Shown here: positions 10,041 to 21,475 of the stretch, piece by piece
How the letters are laid out: each line of letters opens with the position of its first letter
Numbering within the stretch: position 1 is the first letter of the stretch
Assembly: GCA_019137255.1 (NCBI GenBank)
Contig: WPDH01000063.1
Coordinates: 124,001-188,000 of the forward strand
Length of the DNA: 64,000 bases
Direction: 5' to 3'
From: Corinectria fuckeliana
Taxonomy: Eukaryota; Ascomycota; Sordariomycetes; Hypocreales; Nectriaceae
The notes under the pieces: generated by a model
Databases searched by the model: none
Told to the model about the DNA's origin: nothing
Seen by the model: the letters and a program-made list of their open reading frames with translations, nothing else
Translations under genes and position numbers: made by a program

Positions 10041-11777
10041 ATGGACAAGCAGCAGCGCCGTCCCGAGCGTCGCCGCGGTGGCAAACGCGGTCCTGGCCCT
10101 CAGCGCGGCCCCAAGCCTCAGAGCGAGAATGCGCACCAGAACGGACACGATGACTCGTCGCACACGATCGAGCCCTTTGAGCCTCTCAGGGACGTCACTC
10201 TCCCCGCCTTGAGCGAGCCCGTCCCCCTCGACACCCGCCGCTTCGCCGACCTCGTCGGCTCCAACGTCCATCCTACCCTCGTCCAGACCATCACCGACGA
10301 CCTCAAGTTCGACCACATGACGCCCGTCCAGGCTGCTACGCTCGACCAGCTTCTGCCTCCTGCTCGCAGCGACTGTCTCGTCCAGGCCAAGACTGGTACC
10401 GGAAAGACAATTGCCTTCCTGCTCCCCGCCCTGCAGACCATGATCACCCAACGCCGAGGCAACGATGCAGGCATTTCCCTGCTCGTCATCTCGCCGACGC
10501 GTGAACTCGCCATGCAGATTGCCAAAGAGGCCACCAACCTACTCCAGCGCATGCCCAAGTACCGCGTGCGCATCGCCATCGGCGGCACCAACAAGGACCG
10601 CGAGGAGAAGCAGATCCTGGGCGGCTGCGATATCCTCATCGCCACGCCGGGCCGTCTCATTGACCACATGTCTAACGGGGACATCATTTACGGCCTCCGC
10701 CACCTCGACACGCTTGTCCTTGACGAAGCCGATCGCCTGCTTGACATGGGCTTCATGAAGGCTCTCCGCGACATCGTCGGCCACCTGCCTGACAAGAAGC
10801 AGACGAACCGCCAGGGCATGCTGTTCTCCGCCACCATGGCCCCCCACGTCGAGCAAGTCGCCGGCCTCGTGCTCAACCCCGGCTACAAGTTCATCTCCAC
10901 CATCCCCGCCGGCGAGGTCAACACGCATCAGCGGGTGCCCCAGCTCCTAGTCAAGGTGCCCAATTTCTCCTCCGTCGCCCCCGCCATGGTCGGCTGCATC
11001 CGCGAGGAGGCCGCGCAGCACCAGGCCTTCAAGGCCATCATCTTCGCCCCGACCGCTGCCCTCGCCGACTTCTACGGCCACGTCCTCTCCATGCTCTCTG
11101 GCCTGCCTCCCGTCTCTATCCTCCACAGCCGAATCTCGCAGAGCAAGCGGACCAAGGTCACCAACGACTTCCGCGACTCGACGTCTTCCATCCTCGTTGC
11201 CACCGACGTCGTTGCACGAGGCATGGATTTCCCGGGTGTCACCACCGTCTTCCAGGTCGGCATTCCCCTCGACAAGCAGAGTTACATCCACCGTCTCGGT
11301 CGAACCGCCCGTGCCGACGCCGACGGCCGTGGCATCTTCATCGTCACCGAGGCCGAGGCGTGGTTCCCCAAGTGGTCCCTCAAGGAGATCAGCTTCATCC
11401 CGCACAACCCCAACCTCTCGTCTGCCGGCGAGGTGCTCAGCATCGCCGAACGCATGGAGGACAACGACAAGGCCAAGATCTACCAGGCCTGGTTGGGATA
11501 CTACAACAACCACCTCAAGAACCTCAAGTGGGACAAGGTCGACCTGGTGGCCGAGGGCAACGTCTTCGCTCGCGAGGGTCTCGGCTCTCCCGATACTCCT
11601 CCCATCGCCAAGACGACGGCCGGCAAGATGGGCCTGCGCGGCGTCAAAGGTCTGGTCATCGTGGCCGACCCCCCTAGGCAAGGTCGGGGCCGTGGCGGCG
11701 GTGGAGGTGGTGGAGGTGGCCGAGGAGGCGGCGGCGGTGGCAGAGGTGGACGCGGCAAGCGAGGTGGAATGAACTAG
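10041..11777 (+). CDS. DEAD-box ATP-dependent RNA helicase (MSS116-like)
   Basis: A single-exon gene of 578 codons encodes a superfamily 2 DEAD-box RNA helicase, which uses ATP to unwind or remodel RNA. Motifs in order: Q motif MTPVQAATLDQL (about residue 93), motif I AKTGTGKT (about 115), PTRELA, TPGR, DEAD (about 229), SAT (about 262), ATDVVARGMDFPGV (about 390), and motif VI HRLGRTARA (about 418). The order and the C-terminal extension resemble the fungal MSS116-like group, which in known members acts on mitochondrial intron RNAs. The N-terminus is Arg/Pro/Gly-rich (MDKQQRRPERRRGGKRG) and is not a convincing targeting peptide, so a nuclear or cytosolic role is possible. The last 30 residues are an RGG-like glycine run (RGRGGGGGGGG) that may bind RNA. 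All catalytic motifs are intact. Confidence 0.92.
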   Translation: MDKQQRRPERRRGGKRGPGPQRGPKPQSENAHQNGHDDSSHTIEPFEPLRDVTLPALSEPVPLDTRRFADLVGSNVHPTLVQTITDDLKFDHMTPVQAATLDQLLPPARSDCLVQAKTGTGKTIAFLLPALQTMITQRRGNDAGISLLVISPTRELAMQIAKEATNLLQRMPKYRVRIAIGGTNKDREEKQILGGCDILIATPGRLIDHMSNGDIIYGLRHLDTLVLDEADRLLDMGFMKALRDIVGHLPDKKQTNRQGMLFSATMAPHVEQVAGLVLNPGYKFISTIPAGEVNTHQRVPQLLVKVPNFSSVAPAMVGCIREEAAQHQAFKAIIFAPTAALADFYGHVLSMLSGLPPVSILHSRISQSKRTKVTNDFRDSTSSILVATDVVARGMDFPGVTTVFQVGIPLDKQSYIHRLGRTARADADGRGIFIVTEAEAWFPKWSLKEISFIPHNPNLSSAGEVLSIAERMEDNDKAKIYQAWLGYYNNHLKNLKWDKVDLVAEGNVFAREGLGSPDTPPIAKTTAGKMGLRGVKGLVIVADPPRQGRGRGGGGGGGGGRGGGGGGRGGRGKRGGMN

Positions 11778-12777
11778 ACTCTTTTACTTTGCTTTTGCAA
11801 TTGCTTTTGGGTTTCTTTGCTCTTCATGGCTTGGGATGGGAACTAGACTTTGGCTGACATCGCGTCTCTTAACCGATGTTGATGATACCCGATTTTCACG
11901 TTTTATGCAAGGTCGCGCTACGACTAGATGCTATGGCACGGCAATCCCAGGGGGCAGCTACCGATATATAGATGATGGGTTAATATGCCCAATGAATACA
12001 ACACTGGTAGTTATGACTTTTAACTTGGGTTTCCTTTGTATTTCCCGCGGGTGGAAGAATGTCTTGGCTTCTTCCGGCCTTTTGTCTCGGACCCTCGCTT
12101 GCGCAGGTCGCAGGGCTACTACTATGCAATCTAGTAGACCAGGTAATTACGTAGGCCACGCCGTGCTGCAGGTACAAGTGGCAGTCTTCTACTAACCGAC
12201 ACATGTGTGCTGGAAGAGCGTTGTAGAGATCTTCGCCATGCATCCCCCCAAACCGTCCATGGATCGCCGTCGTCCCCAGTAAACAAGCCCTGCGCTCAGC
12301 TCACTTAATGTTCTGTACAGCACATACTCAGCTGCTTCAGCGCAGCAAGCAATCGGCATCGGAGCATCAGCCACGCCCGGCGGAGCGATTGCCAGTGGCG
12401 GGTGCAGTGGCAGCAGGGGGGCTTGTCTGTCCGCGATTGGCCGTGTGGCCTTGTTTCGGAACTTGGGAAGAGACGAGTTGTCGGAGCATCCAAGCGGCGA
12501 TGTCACGTCGCGTAGGGGTTTTGGGCGGGGGGGGGGGTTGCATTCTTCAGCGTGCAGACGTCATGACATTCTTTTGGCTTTGCCTGGGGAAATTAAGTTG
12601 GCTTTGGGTCAATGCCTTGTGGTGGTCGTGGGATGTTGGCGACGGTGTTTTGTGTGTGTTGAGTAAGTAATCTGCTTGCTTGGCTTTCATCAGCTCTATC
12701 AATACAAGTACATGTACAAATCTAGCGCTGATAAACCATGTTCCCAAAAGATCTGACCTCATCCCTTCCCGCCAGTC
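11778..12777. other. Intergenic, no gene recognised
   Basis: Short frames only. An 11-base G run lies at 12527-12537. No RNA gene or mobile element was recognised. Confidence 0.45.
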
Positions 12778-13203
12778 CTAAATCCTTCGCGCTGTAGCGG
12801 CCGATGTGCCGTTGTTCCTGAGACATTCCAGGCCGGCCTCTCGCCACCTACTCCCGTTTCGTATCCCTCGCCCACTCTTATCGAGGATCAGATGCAGAAG
12901 GTATATCAACATCCCGGCAATAATCAGCCCATTGGCAAGATCGTCCCCTCGCATCCAGAACAGGTTTCCTCGTCCAACCCCGGCCTGCCATTGGTCCCAG
13001 CGCAAGGTGAACAGCACCGGCTTCGGTAATCCCACTCTAATGCCCCGAGGAATGGGGACGGAAGTGCCGCGCCAGGGGCAAGATCTATCATCTCTAGCCT
13101 GTTTCCGACACATGTCCGGGGCTGTGTGATATACTATGTACGGGATTCTACCATGTACTCTAGAGAAGCTGCTGGCGATGCTTTTGCGCTGTGTTATTGG
13201 CAT
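12778..13203 (-). CDS. Possible small membrane ORF, 141 aa
   Basis: An ATG at 13203 on the minus strand opens 141 codons. The middle holds a hydrophobic stretch ANGLIIAGMLIYLLHLIL (about residues 89-108) that could span a membrane once, and the C-terminus is Arg/Asn-rich. I do not recognise a family. The ORF ends about 350 bases upstream of the divergently oriented hydrophobin gene. No intron signals are evident. It may be a chance frame. Confidence 0.25.
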   Translation of the reverse strand: MPITQRKSIASSFSRVHGRIPYIVYHTAPDMCRKQARDDRSCPWRGTSVPIPRGIRVGLPKPVLFTLRWDQWQAGVGRGNLFWMRGDDLANGLIIAGMLIYLLHLILDKSGRGIRNGSRWREAGLECLRNNGTSAATARRI

Positions 13204-13430
13204 GGGTTGTTTCTGTTAAGAGCCAAGAATGATCCTCAACCAGCTGAAGACATTGGCGGCTTGGGTAATTTAGCCCGGAGCGCATGACGAGGCAGGGGCG
13301 AAGTGAGCATGGGGATGACGGTGGTTGCATTTATGACGATTTGAGGGTACCGAGGGAGCTGAACTATAGGAGAAGACCTTGGTTCCATGTTGGTGTAGCT
13401 TTGTTGGTGTAGCTTCGCGAAACAACTGTC

Positions 13431-13437
13431 TATAAAT
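13431..13437 (+). promoter_or_regulatory. TATA box of the hydrophobin gene
   Basis: TATAAAT lies 114 bases upstream of the hydrophobin ATG and is followed by C/T-rich leader sequence. This is the usual arrangement for strongly and developmentally expressed fungal hydrophobin genes. The assignment rests on motif and position only. Confidence 0.6.
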
Positions 13438-13550
13438 ATCAGCCATCTTGCCGCCGTTCTCTCTCTCCTCATCCTCAATCTGCATCAACCGCCCTACAGC
13501 CGCCAATCATCAAACCCCTTCACATCCCTCTCAACACCCCACCCGCAAAC

Positions 13551-13951
13551 ATGAAGTCCACCACCGTCCTCGTCAGCCTCTTCGCCAGCCTCGCCCTCGC
13601 GGCCCCTGCCGTCGAGCAGCGCCAGACGTACACCCCCTGCTCCGGCCTCTACGGAACGTCCCAGTGCTGCGCCACGGACGTCCTCGGCGTTGCGGACCTG
13701 GACTGCGCCAACCGTGAGTTGCGACGGGGGACGTGGCGATAGATTTGTACTGACAGTGGGGTGGTAGCTCTCGAGATACCTACCAGTGGTGACAACTTTA
13801 GTGCCATCTGTGCTGAGATTGGCCAGCGGGCTCGATGCTGCGTGCTTCCTATTGTGAGTTTTGGTCTGAGTGTTAGAAGGGTTTTGGCTGATGATCGTGG
13901 TAGCTTGAGCAGGGCATCCTTTGCCAGGCCGGGTCTGGTGTTCAGGATTAG
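13551..13951 (+). CDS. Class II hydrophobin, 98 aa
   Basis: Three exons, 13551-13713, 13768-13853 and 13904-13951, join in phase (297 nt). Hydrophobins are secreted amphipathic proteins that self-assemble at air-water or hyphal-surface interfaces. The product starts with a clear signal peptide (MKSTTVLVSLFASLALAAPA, cleavage near Ala-Ala-Pro-Ala-Val). It has eight cysteines in the class II order, with spacings C-8-CC-11-C-16-C-8-CC-10-C. The core CCATDVLGVADLDC is diagnostic of class II. The introns (54 and 50 nt, both GTGAGT...TAG) fall at positions commonly seen in class II genes. The first spacing is one residue shorter than the more usual nine. All cysteines are present, so the gene looks functional. 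Confidence 0.95.
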
Positions 13952-15897
13952 GAATTTGGAGGGTAAAGTGGAACGAAGCCGATGGTCCAAATATGAAAGA
14001 TGAAGTCTTTGTTGGACTGAGTCTAATTTAGTGAGAAGTTTAGAATAATACATGACGCTATTCGACTTGGTAGTTCGACTTGACGGTCACCATTGGCGTG
14101 CGATTCGAGGGCGGTCAGCATCTTGTATTCGAGACTTGGTACAGTCCTCAGTCCCTACAACCACAGGTAGAGGGTGTACTAAGTCTTGTATTAAATGAAA
14201 CAGAATCTCTCAATATCTTTAAACTTGCACACGCCTCGTTTTCTTCAGCCTTAAGGGCCTGCCTCTTGCGCCAAAGAAGGAGAGGCTATCAACCACAGCT
14301 GTCTAAGTAGCGAATAATCCGTGATGCTCGCATTTAAGAGAGAGCATTGACTGATGTGCTGGGGATTATAAAGTGAAAAGGTGATCTTTGGGGGTTTCCA
14401 GGTAGGCTCAGGTGCATGTTGCTAGAACCAATCAAAAAGCAAGCAAGGTTAGGGGCCTAGGCAGATTGACTACAGGATAAGAGTTGTGCTATTTGGGCTG
14501 TATGACATTTCTAGTCGGGCTGTGTATCACATGCTACATGCTTGTTTGGGGGTTTACTCTCCTTAGATTTCTTAGATAGTCTTACTATTTATAATAATAG
14601 AGCAGTTAGGGCATCAGGGTATCAGGGTGTTAGAGCATTATAGAGTTTAGGCGTTAAGGAGTCAGAGCATTAAATAAAGCATTAGGGAATTAGTACTACA
14701 ATAAAGCGAACGATAGGTAAGAAGTGTGAGTTTACGGCCTGAATAGATAGGCCTATGTGGTACAGCCCGAATAGCACAACTCCAGGAATAAATGCGTCAA
14801 GATTGTATCTTCATAAATCCCCAGTAACTGTTGACAGGTCACTTTTACATTCTGTGGCAATGCAACCTGGTAGAATTCCTCCTTGTTGAAGACTTTATCG
14901 CCGACGACTTAACGTGGTGGTACACATATGTTTTTGCGGTGAATTTACTGGGCGCATCTACTTGCCTGGCTATGCAGAAGCGTCCATCTTCAAGGCTGCC
15001 TTATTTGGGTAAGCGGTAGTCTAGATATTGTGCCAAAACATCGAATTGCAACCCAGTGTCAGCTGCAGCCTTGGCACAACGACCCTTCCTGATCCTTCGG
15101 CATTCCCGATATTTGGCGACCTCGAACTTTCTAGGAATGCCTCGTCACGTTTGCTGACCCCAAGTACCCCGGATATGGCTTGTGACTATACCCAGAATGA
15201 GCAACTGGCCATTCCGTCGCGTGAGCTGAGGCTCCGTCTAGACTGTAGATGGCACATTTAGCATTTAGGTCAACTTAGCACTTAGCATCAGCGTAGTGCG
15301 CATTGCATTTTGCTATGACTGGAAAATGCAATAGTAGATCAGGGTAGCCTGGCGCGCGAAGTCGGCGGTGTTGCCTCGTCTCTATTCTGCGACGACCAGG
15401 CAGCACGACTGACCGTCTGCAGTATGCTCTCAGCTGTTATCAAAGGGATGGCGACCTGCTGGCGTCCAAAAGGGCTGCTTTCTAGTAGCAGGCAATCAAT
15501 AGTCTCTGGCCCCATCACTGCTGATGCCCCGTTTGGGGAAATGATCGGCTCAGCTCTGCAGAACAAACCAGCCATCGCCGCCCACGACTTGCTTCTGCCT
15601 GCAAGCCGGGCTGACTGAGCTTGGCTACATTTGTCCAAGCCAATCGGTTAGGCCTATATCCTGGTGTCATGGCGCATTATCATACCTGGCAATCAATGGC
15701 CCCCGCAACTGATTTATTGACATAGAGGTTCATAGAGGTTGTCTTACAGTGCCTGGCCATATATCAACGAGGCGTCCCGCCCCCCCGCCCGGAGCTATGC
15801 CATTCGCTTCAATTGCGTCCAGTGCTCTTGTGACCCGCAAGATCTTGAATCAAGCTTCCATATTCGTCTTCTACCGGATTCGTCTTCTACCGGCAAA
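13952..15897. other. Intergenic, mildly AT-rich, no gene recognised
   Basis: No reading frame with recognisable motifs. A loose run of short related units (GCATTAGGG/GCATCAGGG-like) lies at about 14605-14690 and may be a decayed minisatellite. A putative leader for the next gene contains the direct duplication ATTCGTCTTCTACCG at about 15862-15892. Confidence 0.45.
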
Positions 15898-18800
15898 ATG
15901 CCCGCTACCAGGCACCTGAACTTCCTCTTCGCCGTGACGCTCATAGCATTCGTGGCTGCCAATGCTGGCGATGACTTTTCCAACAATCTATTCTCGGACC
16001 TGGCGCCGTAGGTCACACTGTCCATCCTGTTCCAACTCATGCTGATGCTCTGCTGTCAGGCTGCTGGCGCTCTTCGGAGAACGAGTCACCATGCAGTTCA
16101 TGAGCCAGTCGATGGGCTGGGCTGATAACATCATACTAGCAATGGCTCCCCTGGGCATCATCACCGCTATCGTCAGTGCCATTTGAGTGGGGGGCCCTTC
16201 GTGGCTAAAAGCTCTTGTTGGCAGAGCCAGGGAGAACCTCGCGGTCGCCGAGGCAGAACTGATGTCATCCACCTCGAAAGACGTTTGTGAACTCTGGAAT
16301 GGCCAAGAGGTGGTAAGATGTATGGGCTCAGCAGAGGTTTTGGAGTTTATATGCTTGGTTCCCATGGACAGGCAGCGAGTGCAGCGCAGTGGAGGTGGTC
16401 CAAAATTAGTGGTAGGGGAACTGAAGGACGCGCTTGAGAAGAAACAACTCGAGATAGTTGGTAAGTGAGTCCATTTCCTTCCTCTACGCTAAACGCTCAC
16501 CTTTCCTTAGAGTTGAGCTTCAGAGATGATATCTCCCGGTGCATCTCCCGATGGTGTGTGAACCGCAAGGATGACTTCCAACGATGGCGTGCTTCGCGAC
16601 ATGGTCCCTGTTTGGAGGGGGACACGGAGAAAAATCCACCAGGGAAAGATTCATCAACAGAGCAAGATTCAACAGATGCTATGCCACCGCCGTCCGAGAT
16701 CGTCATTATACGAAATACGTCTGCTGATGCACCAAACATCTCACTCACTCCCACAATCAATCCGGGAGAGGAGAATTGCGGATAGCAGCAGTCATCGGGA
16801 TCATCCTACAACTAGGGGCCCTCATATTCTCTGGTTCTGCTACCTACTACCCGACATTGAAATGGCGGAAAGATGAGCACAAAGTTGCCAGCTATGCGTT
16901 TCCTTGCACTGCAGCCGGCACACTCGTCTTAGTAGCTGGTATACTAATATGTTCTCATGTCGTGGAGAGCAGTACCGAAGAGAAGAGATACCGAACAGGG
17001 CAGGGGATACAAGCTCGCATGGTTTGGCTGCAGAAGGCCCAAATCGTGAACGACCAGTCCTTCAAATCGTATGCCATACATACTGAGGATGACCGAACTC
17101 TCATTACGACATCACACCGCGCGGACAAATCTGTCAAGCCGACTGCCCTGGTAGACAAAGGAATCGTCGCAATTTGCTTGGCATTCAACGTTATTGTTGG
17201 CGCAGTGGACAGCCTCCAGAGGGTTGTACTGCGTTTCTTCGGGATATGTGAACCAATCCCCAATTCGAAGTCACACCAAGCGGACAAACAGAAGAAGACG
17301 ACTGCCGAGGCAGTGGAAGAAAGCCAAGCGACTGTCTAATCATTCAAAGCTGCCATGGGAACGGTGATCAGTCTCTGCGGGTTCGTCGTGCAGTTCGTCG
17401 GGCTTCGCGGGATGCACTTTTCTGCGTCAATCGCTAAACTTATCGCAGTCTTGTTAATGACCTGTCTCAGGGCGTGGGTTCGTCGCGGGCTTGCAAATCT
17501 TCCTCAATACAAGATTCTCACTTCAGGATTCGAGCTTGAGTGGTTTGCGACGGTGTTGAAGGACCTTGACAATGCAGCTTGGCCGGATATCTCAAACTCC
17601 GAGAACGACATGAAGGACTGGAGGATCGTGCAGGGCGGAAGTCAGACACACGAGAAGCTGGACCTAGACCTGGAAAGTCCTACCTCGAGCGGAAAGGACG
17701 ACTCGAAGGCACATGGGGTGATGAGGACAAGGACAGATCTTGGCCAGCTCGCCCGTTGGCAGGGCCCCCCATCCGCGGAGGCCACCGTTCTTGCAAGGGC
17801 AATCGAGGTTACGATGGACGCTCTATTCAGCTCCTCTTCCACGGCTACCTGGTCCTTCAAAGTTCGTCACGCAAAATCGGATACTCAGTCCATCTATGTA
17901 CTTCTGAATCGACGAAACGGGAAATGGAAAGCGCCCTTAGCGGAGATCGAAGCAGTGCTATCGTTATGGCTGTATTCTGTCGACAGGAAACAGCAAGCCC
18001 GACACCAACAAGAGCAGAAAGACCACGTGACTCGCGGAACCAAGCCTCCTAGAAACCAAGGATCAGGTGCGAGGCAAAGCCTGCGAATTCTGGGCTCGGT
18101 TACACCGTCCCTCCATCGAGACCTCCAGTGGTGGATTCCTCGCGATGTAGTGGGAATCATGGGAGTCGAGAAAGACAACAACGGCATGCTGAAGGTAACG
18201 AACGAGAGAGTCGTTGGCTGTGGGTTCAGCCCTGAGAGTGCATCTCAAACCCCAGGCAATCACACCCACAAATACAGGAGCCGAGAGCTGGAAGATCTCA
18301 GCTTTGAGGCCGGCAAGCTTGTTGATAAGGAGGGAAGAAGCTATGCCCTCTTGGCGACAGAGTCATATGACCCCTTGAAGCTGGTTTATGCCCAGGACAT
18401 GTTCTCGGCTTTCATGTGGGCTGTGGCAAAGACACTAACGACTCCTGTCGAGGGTGGCGCCGAGATACGACCCAACGACACTGGTAGCGACAACGCCTGG
18501 CAATCTTTTACGCTCCGGAACGCTCACTTGTCGAAGATGGCTCAGGAAATCCAGAGCACTGGGCTTGGGAGCCTTGATCAAATATGCCTGAGCAATATCC
18601 CACCCCTGAGCGTGGAGCAGAAGCTTCCGCAAGCTGATGCGATTGTTGAATTGACACGACAACATACTGAGCGACACGAGATGATGCAGCACTGGAAGGA
18701 GGCTAGTGATGCGTACTTGTTGCTCTTTCGAACGGCAAGGACATTTCAAAAATAGAGCCGCATTGCCACAAGGGCTACAGCTGTGTTGGTGGAATATCTG

Positions 18801-19925
18801 AGGATGCTCACTCTGGCCATCCAAACGAGGAAAGAACAAAATTACGACAAAAGAGATGTACAGGGATTGGAGGAGCTGAAACGAAGTCTTGAAAAGGAGT
18901 TGAGAGCTGTTGATCAGGAGATCTTGTCATCTCTTATAAGATTATACGAGAAACAAAAGCGTCTGTGGAAGTGTGACTTGGTGATAGAAACTAGCTCTAC
19001 TGAGGACGACGACGACACAACTGACCTTGAAACCTTTTGCAACTTTCCGGAGCTGCATCAAGCTGCTCGATCCAAGAATCCGTGGCAAATACTCTATCGC
19101 CTGAGAAATGAGAAGGATGCAAATCTGAAGGACATCTACGATTGGACGCCGCTGCATTACGTAGCAATGATCGGATCCGCAGAAATGACCGAAACACTAC
19201 TGCAGAAACGAGCAGATGTCAACGCCAGAGACCTTCTCGGATGGACACCACTAGTACATTGCGCTTGCCAGCGCGGTAAGACTTCAATCGTACAGGATCT
19301 TCTTCGAGAAGGCGCAGAACTTGATGTGCGTGGAAGAGATGGAATAGCGCCGTTACACTGCGCTGCTATCAATGACCATCTCGACGTGGTCCGCTTATTG
19401 ATTGAAGCGGGAGCGGCCGTAGATGTTCTCGACGCGTCTGGAAATACGCCGCTGCTCTGGGCTGCATACAAGGGGTGTGTGAGCGTTGTTCAACATCTAT
19501 GGCAAGATGTAAACAAAAAGCAGCGAGACCATAACGGCAGGACTGCGTTGCATCTGGCAGCCACAGCAGGAATGGTCGAAGTGGTCAAGTGGCTCGTCCA
19601 GTCAGGCGCCGACAAGGACGCCAAGGATGGCCGTGGGCGGACGGCGCTGCATGACGCCATCATATACGACAACACAGACATCGTGAGGCTGCTAGTCAAT
19701 GCCGGTGCCGACAAGGATGCCAAGGATGACAGTGGGCAGACACCGCTACACCACGCCGCCTTTAGGGGCCATATGGAAGTCGCGCGGCAGCTAGTCGACG
19801 TTGGTGCCGACAAGGACGCAAAGGATCATAAAGGATCAACGCCACTGGACCTTGCCGTCGAGTGGGGCAATATGGACGTCGTGAGGCTGCTCACTAATGG
19901 CAGCACCGCTATGGATGCTAGTTGA
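15898..19925 (+). pseudogene. Large fungal membrane/ankyrin-repeat protein, disrupted
   Basis: The pieces, read in order, match a fungal family in which a short N-terminal hydrophobic part is followed by several membrane segments, a cytosolic middle and C-terminal ankyrin repeats. Exon 1 (15898-16007, MPATRHLNFLFAVTLIAFV) splices to 16060. Exon 2 gives GWADNIILAMAPLGIITAIV and then TGA at 16184-16186, directly followed in frame by VGGPSWLKALVGRARENLAV. A second intron spans 16461-16510. A frameshift lies near 16770-16785, before RIAAVIGIILQLGALIF. In-frame stops TAA (17337-17339) and TAG (18753-18755) interrupt otherwise continuous protein sequence. The last part (18783-19925) has about eight ankyrin repeats, several ending GADKDAKD. 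All three stops are one C-to-T change from CGA, CAA or CAG. The gene is probably dead, though the separate pieces stay long and open, so the decay looks recent. Confidence 0.82.
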
Positions 19926-20701
19926 TTCACTGCTATAACAACTGATCGGGTACAGGCTAGACCTTCCCAGCTGCCACAACCAGCTGCCACCACCAGCAGG
20001 CTGCTACAGCACCCAACACAGCATGTAACATTAGTCGTCGCGATCGCAGGTGTTGGTTCTCGGTTGGTCGGTGGACGAGAAGGAGAGAAAGAGGATGGTC
20101 GAGAGGAGAGTCAAGTGATCCCGGACGGTGATACTATGTATGATAGGTTGCAGCGGCGTCGTTGACTCCTGGAGACAGTCGTTTTCGCCGGAACCAGAGC
20201 CGATAGCAATCGATATGAATTTGCCAGACCTCGTCGATGCGCTCTTCAAGCTTTTTCTCACCGACACCAGGGCCTCCACCTTGAGGAGGGAAAAGTCCGG
20301 GCAAGATGGACATGCGTAAGTTAATACGCCGGCATTATTATATTGGCTTTCCTACCGGTATGCCCGTGGCTGTAAGTGAACGTGGATAACCCTTAAGGGA
20401 GAGAAGGGCGTAAGATACTCCCAAACCAGGTCTATAGACGGAAGGACTTGTGCTTAGAAACGTGATCGTTAGTATTGTTGTAAGTTGTGATCTTGCGTCA
20501 TCGTCTCTCAGTGTCATTCTGACATGGATATAATCTGAGATAAACACTTGTCCCATCGTTGGACGACTTACATGAGAAGGGTCAAGCACAAATCAACGTA
20601 GCTTCCCGTAACATGACCTCGCTTACCGGCCAATCTCGTCCTCCTCACTCTACAGCAGCAATCGACACCTGGCTTTGAGCCGGTTCTACTCGTCGTCTGG
20701 T
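19926..20701. other. Intergenic, no gene recognised
   Basis: It starts with a short CAGCTGCCAC-type duplication (about 19968-20000) after the ankyrin gene and contains no supported gene. It ends at the 5S rRNA gene. Confidence 0.5.
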
Positions 20702-20820
20702 ACATACGACCATAGCTCTTAGAAAATACGGGATCCCGTCCGCTCTCCCTTAGTCAACCTGAGAAGCGGCGAATTAGTACTCGGGTCGGTGACGACCGGG
20801 GAATCCTCGCTGTTGTATGT
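20702..20820 (+). rRNA. 5S ribosomal RNA gene (divergent copy)
   Basis: The 119-nt sequence begins ACATACGACCATAG and ends TTGTATGT, so the terminal helix (ACATACGAC with GTTGTATGT) pairs with a single G-U. Internal landmarks of fungal 5S rRNA are present: GGATCCCGTCCGCTC, TTAGTACTCGGG and a GGTNGGTGACNACC hairpin. Compared with the usual GGTGGGTGACCACC, this copy reads GGTCGGTGACGACC, a change on both sides that keeps the stem. In filamentous ascomycetes 5S genes are dispersed singly, as here. The copy could be a functional variant or a young pseudogene; intact terminal pairing and a downstream T-run favour a transcribable gene. Confidence 0.82.
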
Positions 20821-20827
20821 GAAGTTA

Positions 20828-20833
20828 TTTTTT
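20828..20833 (+). terminator. Pol III terminator after 5S rRNA
   Basis: A run of six T residues begins eight bases after the 3' end of the 5S rRNA, the expected RNA polymerase III stop signal. Further T-rich sequence follows. Confidence 0.7.
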
Positions 20834-21307
20834 ATTTTCTTTTGCATTTTTCTTTGCCTGATTGTACTGTGGTGGCGATTTCAGTCTTTGAGGTACAATG
20901 GCAGTAGGTACGATGACAGTCGGTCCAATAGCCAGTTGGGACCTCTCGCTTGGAGTGAACGACAGCCCAATCAGCGGCAAAGGCTGGCTTTTCCCCTCCA
21001 TCAATTTCAAAGCTCCAGCCGTTGTTAGCTAATACTCATCTTTGCCTCTGTAACTAGATAACAGCCTAGCAGCAGCCAGTCCTGCGCTCGGGATTATTAT
21101 CCTTCTATTTTCCACAACATTTAGTCAGCTGTGTATTGTGCTAGGTCCTTGTCTTGGTTCTCTTCAAAAGTGTGTTGTGCAATCCCTGTTCTTGTTCCTG
21201 CAGTGTTACTACCCGGCGTATACTGGATTAAACCAACTCGAGGCAAGCCTGTAGCAATTTAATGAGCCTACGAACCGCACTCTGTTTCCATCTTCAGTTG
21301 AGGGCTT

Positions 21308-21312
21308 GTAAC
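21308..21312. repeat. Target-site duplication GTAAC, left copy
   Basis: GTAAC directly precedes the first base (TGTTGG) of the left LTR and recurs directly after the right LTR at 29678-29682. Five bases is the usual duplication made by Ty1/copia integrases. Confidence 0.75.
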
Positions 21313-21475
21313 TGTTGGTGGTAGGACCACTAGTTAGGCCCGCTATCAGGCACCGTCTATATTTCTGCCTTAGATGCTAGGCATCTAGCGACAATAGTGA
21401 TCCCCTTAGGGACTTACTGTTCCCCCTCTTTTCCTAGCTTAATATAGTTATATAATATATATAGTTATATTAATA
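21313..21475 (+). repeat. Left LTR, 163 bp
   Basis: It starts TGTTGGTGGTAGGACCAC and ends ATTAATA. It aligns without gaps to the right LTR. Its outer half keeps many C and G bases (GGCCCGCTATCAGGCACCG), while its inner 40 bases are almost pure A/T, the reverse of the right LTR. It contains a short palindrome GATGCTAGGCATC. Confidence 0.92.

Noticed and set aside
10118..11681. Long antisense frames within the helicase gene
   Set aside because: These are shadows of the helicase coding bias; none has motifs, and they overlap one another in conflicting frames.
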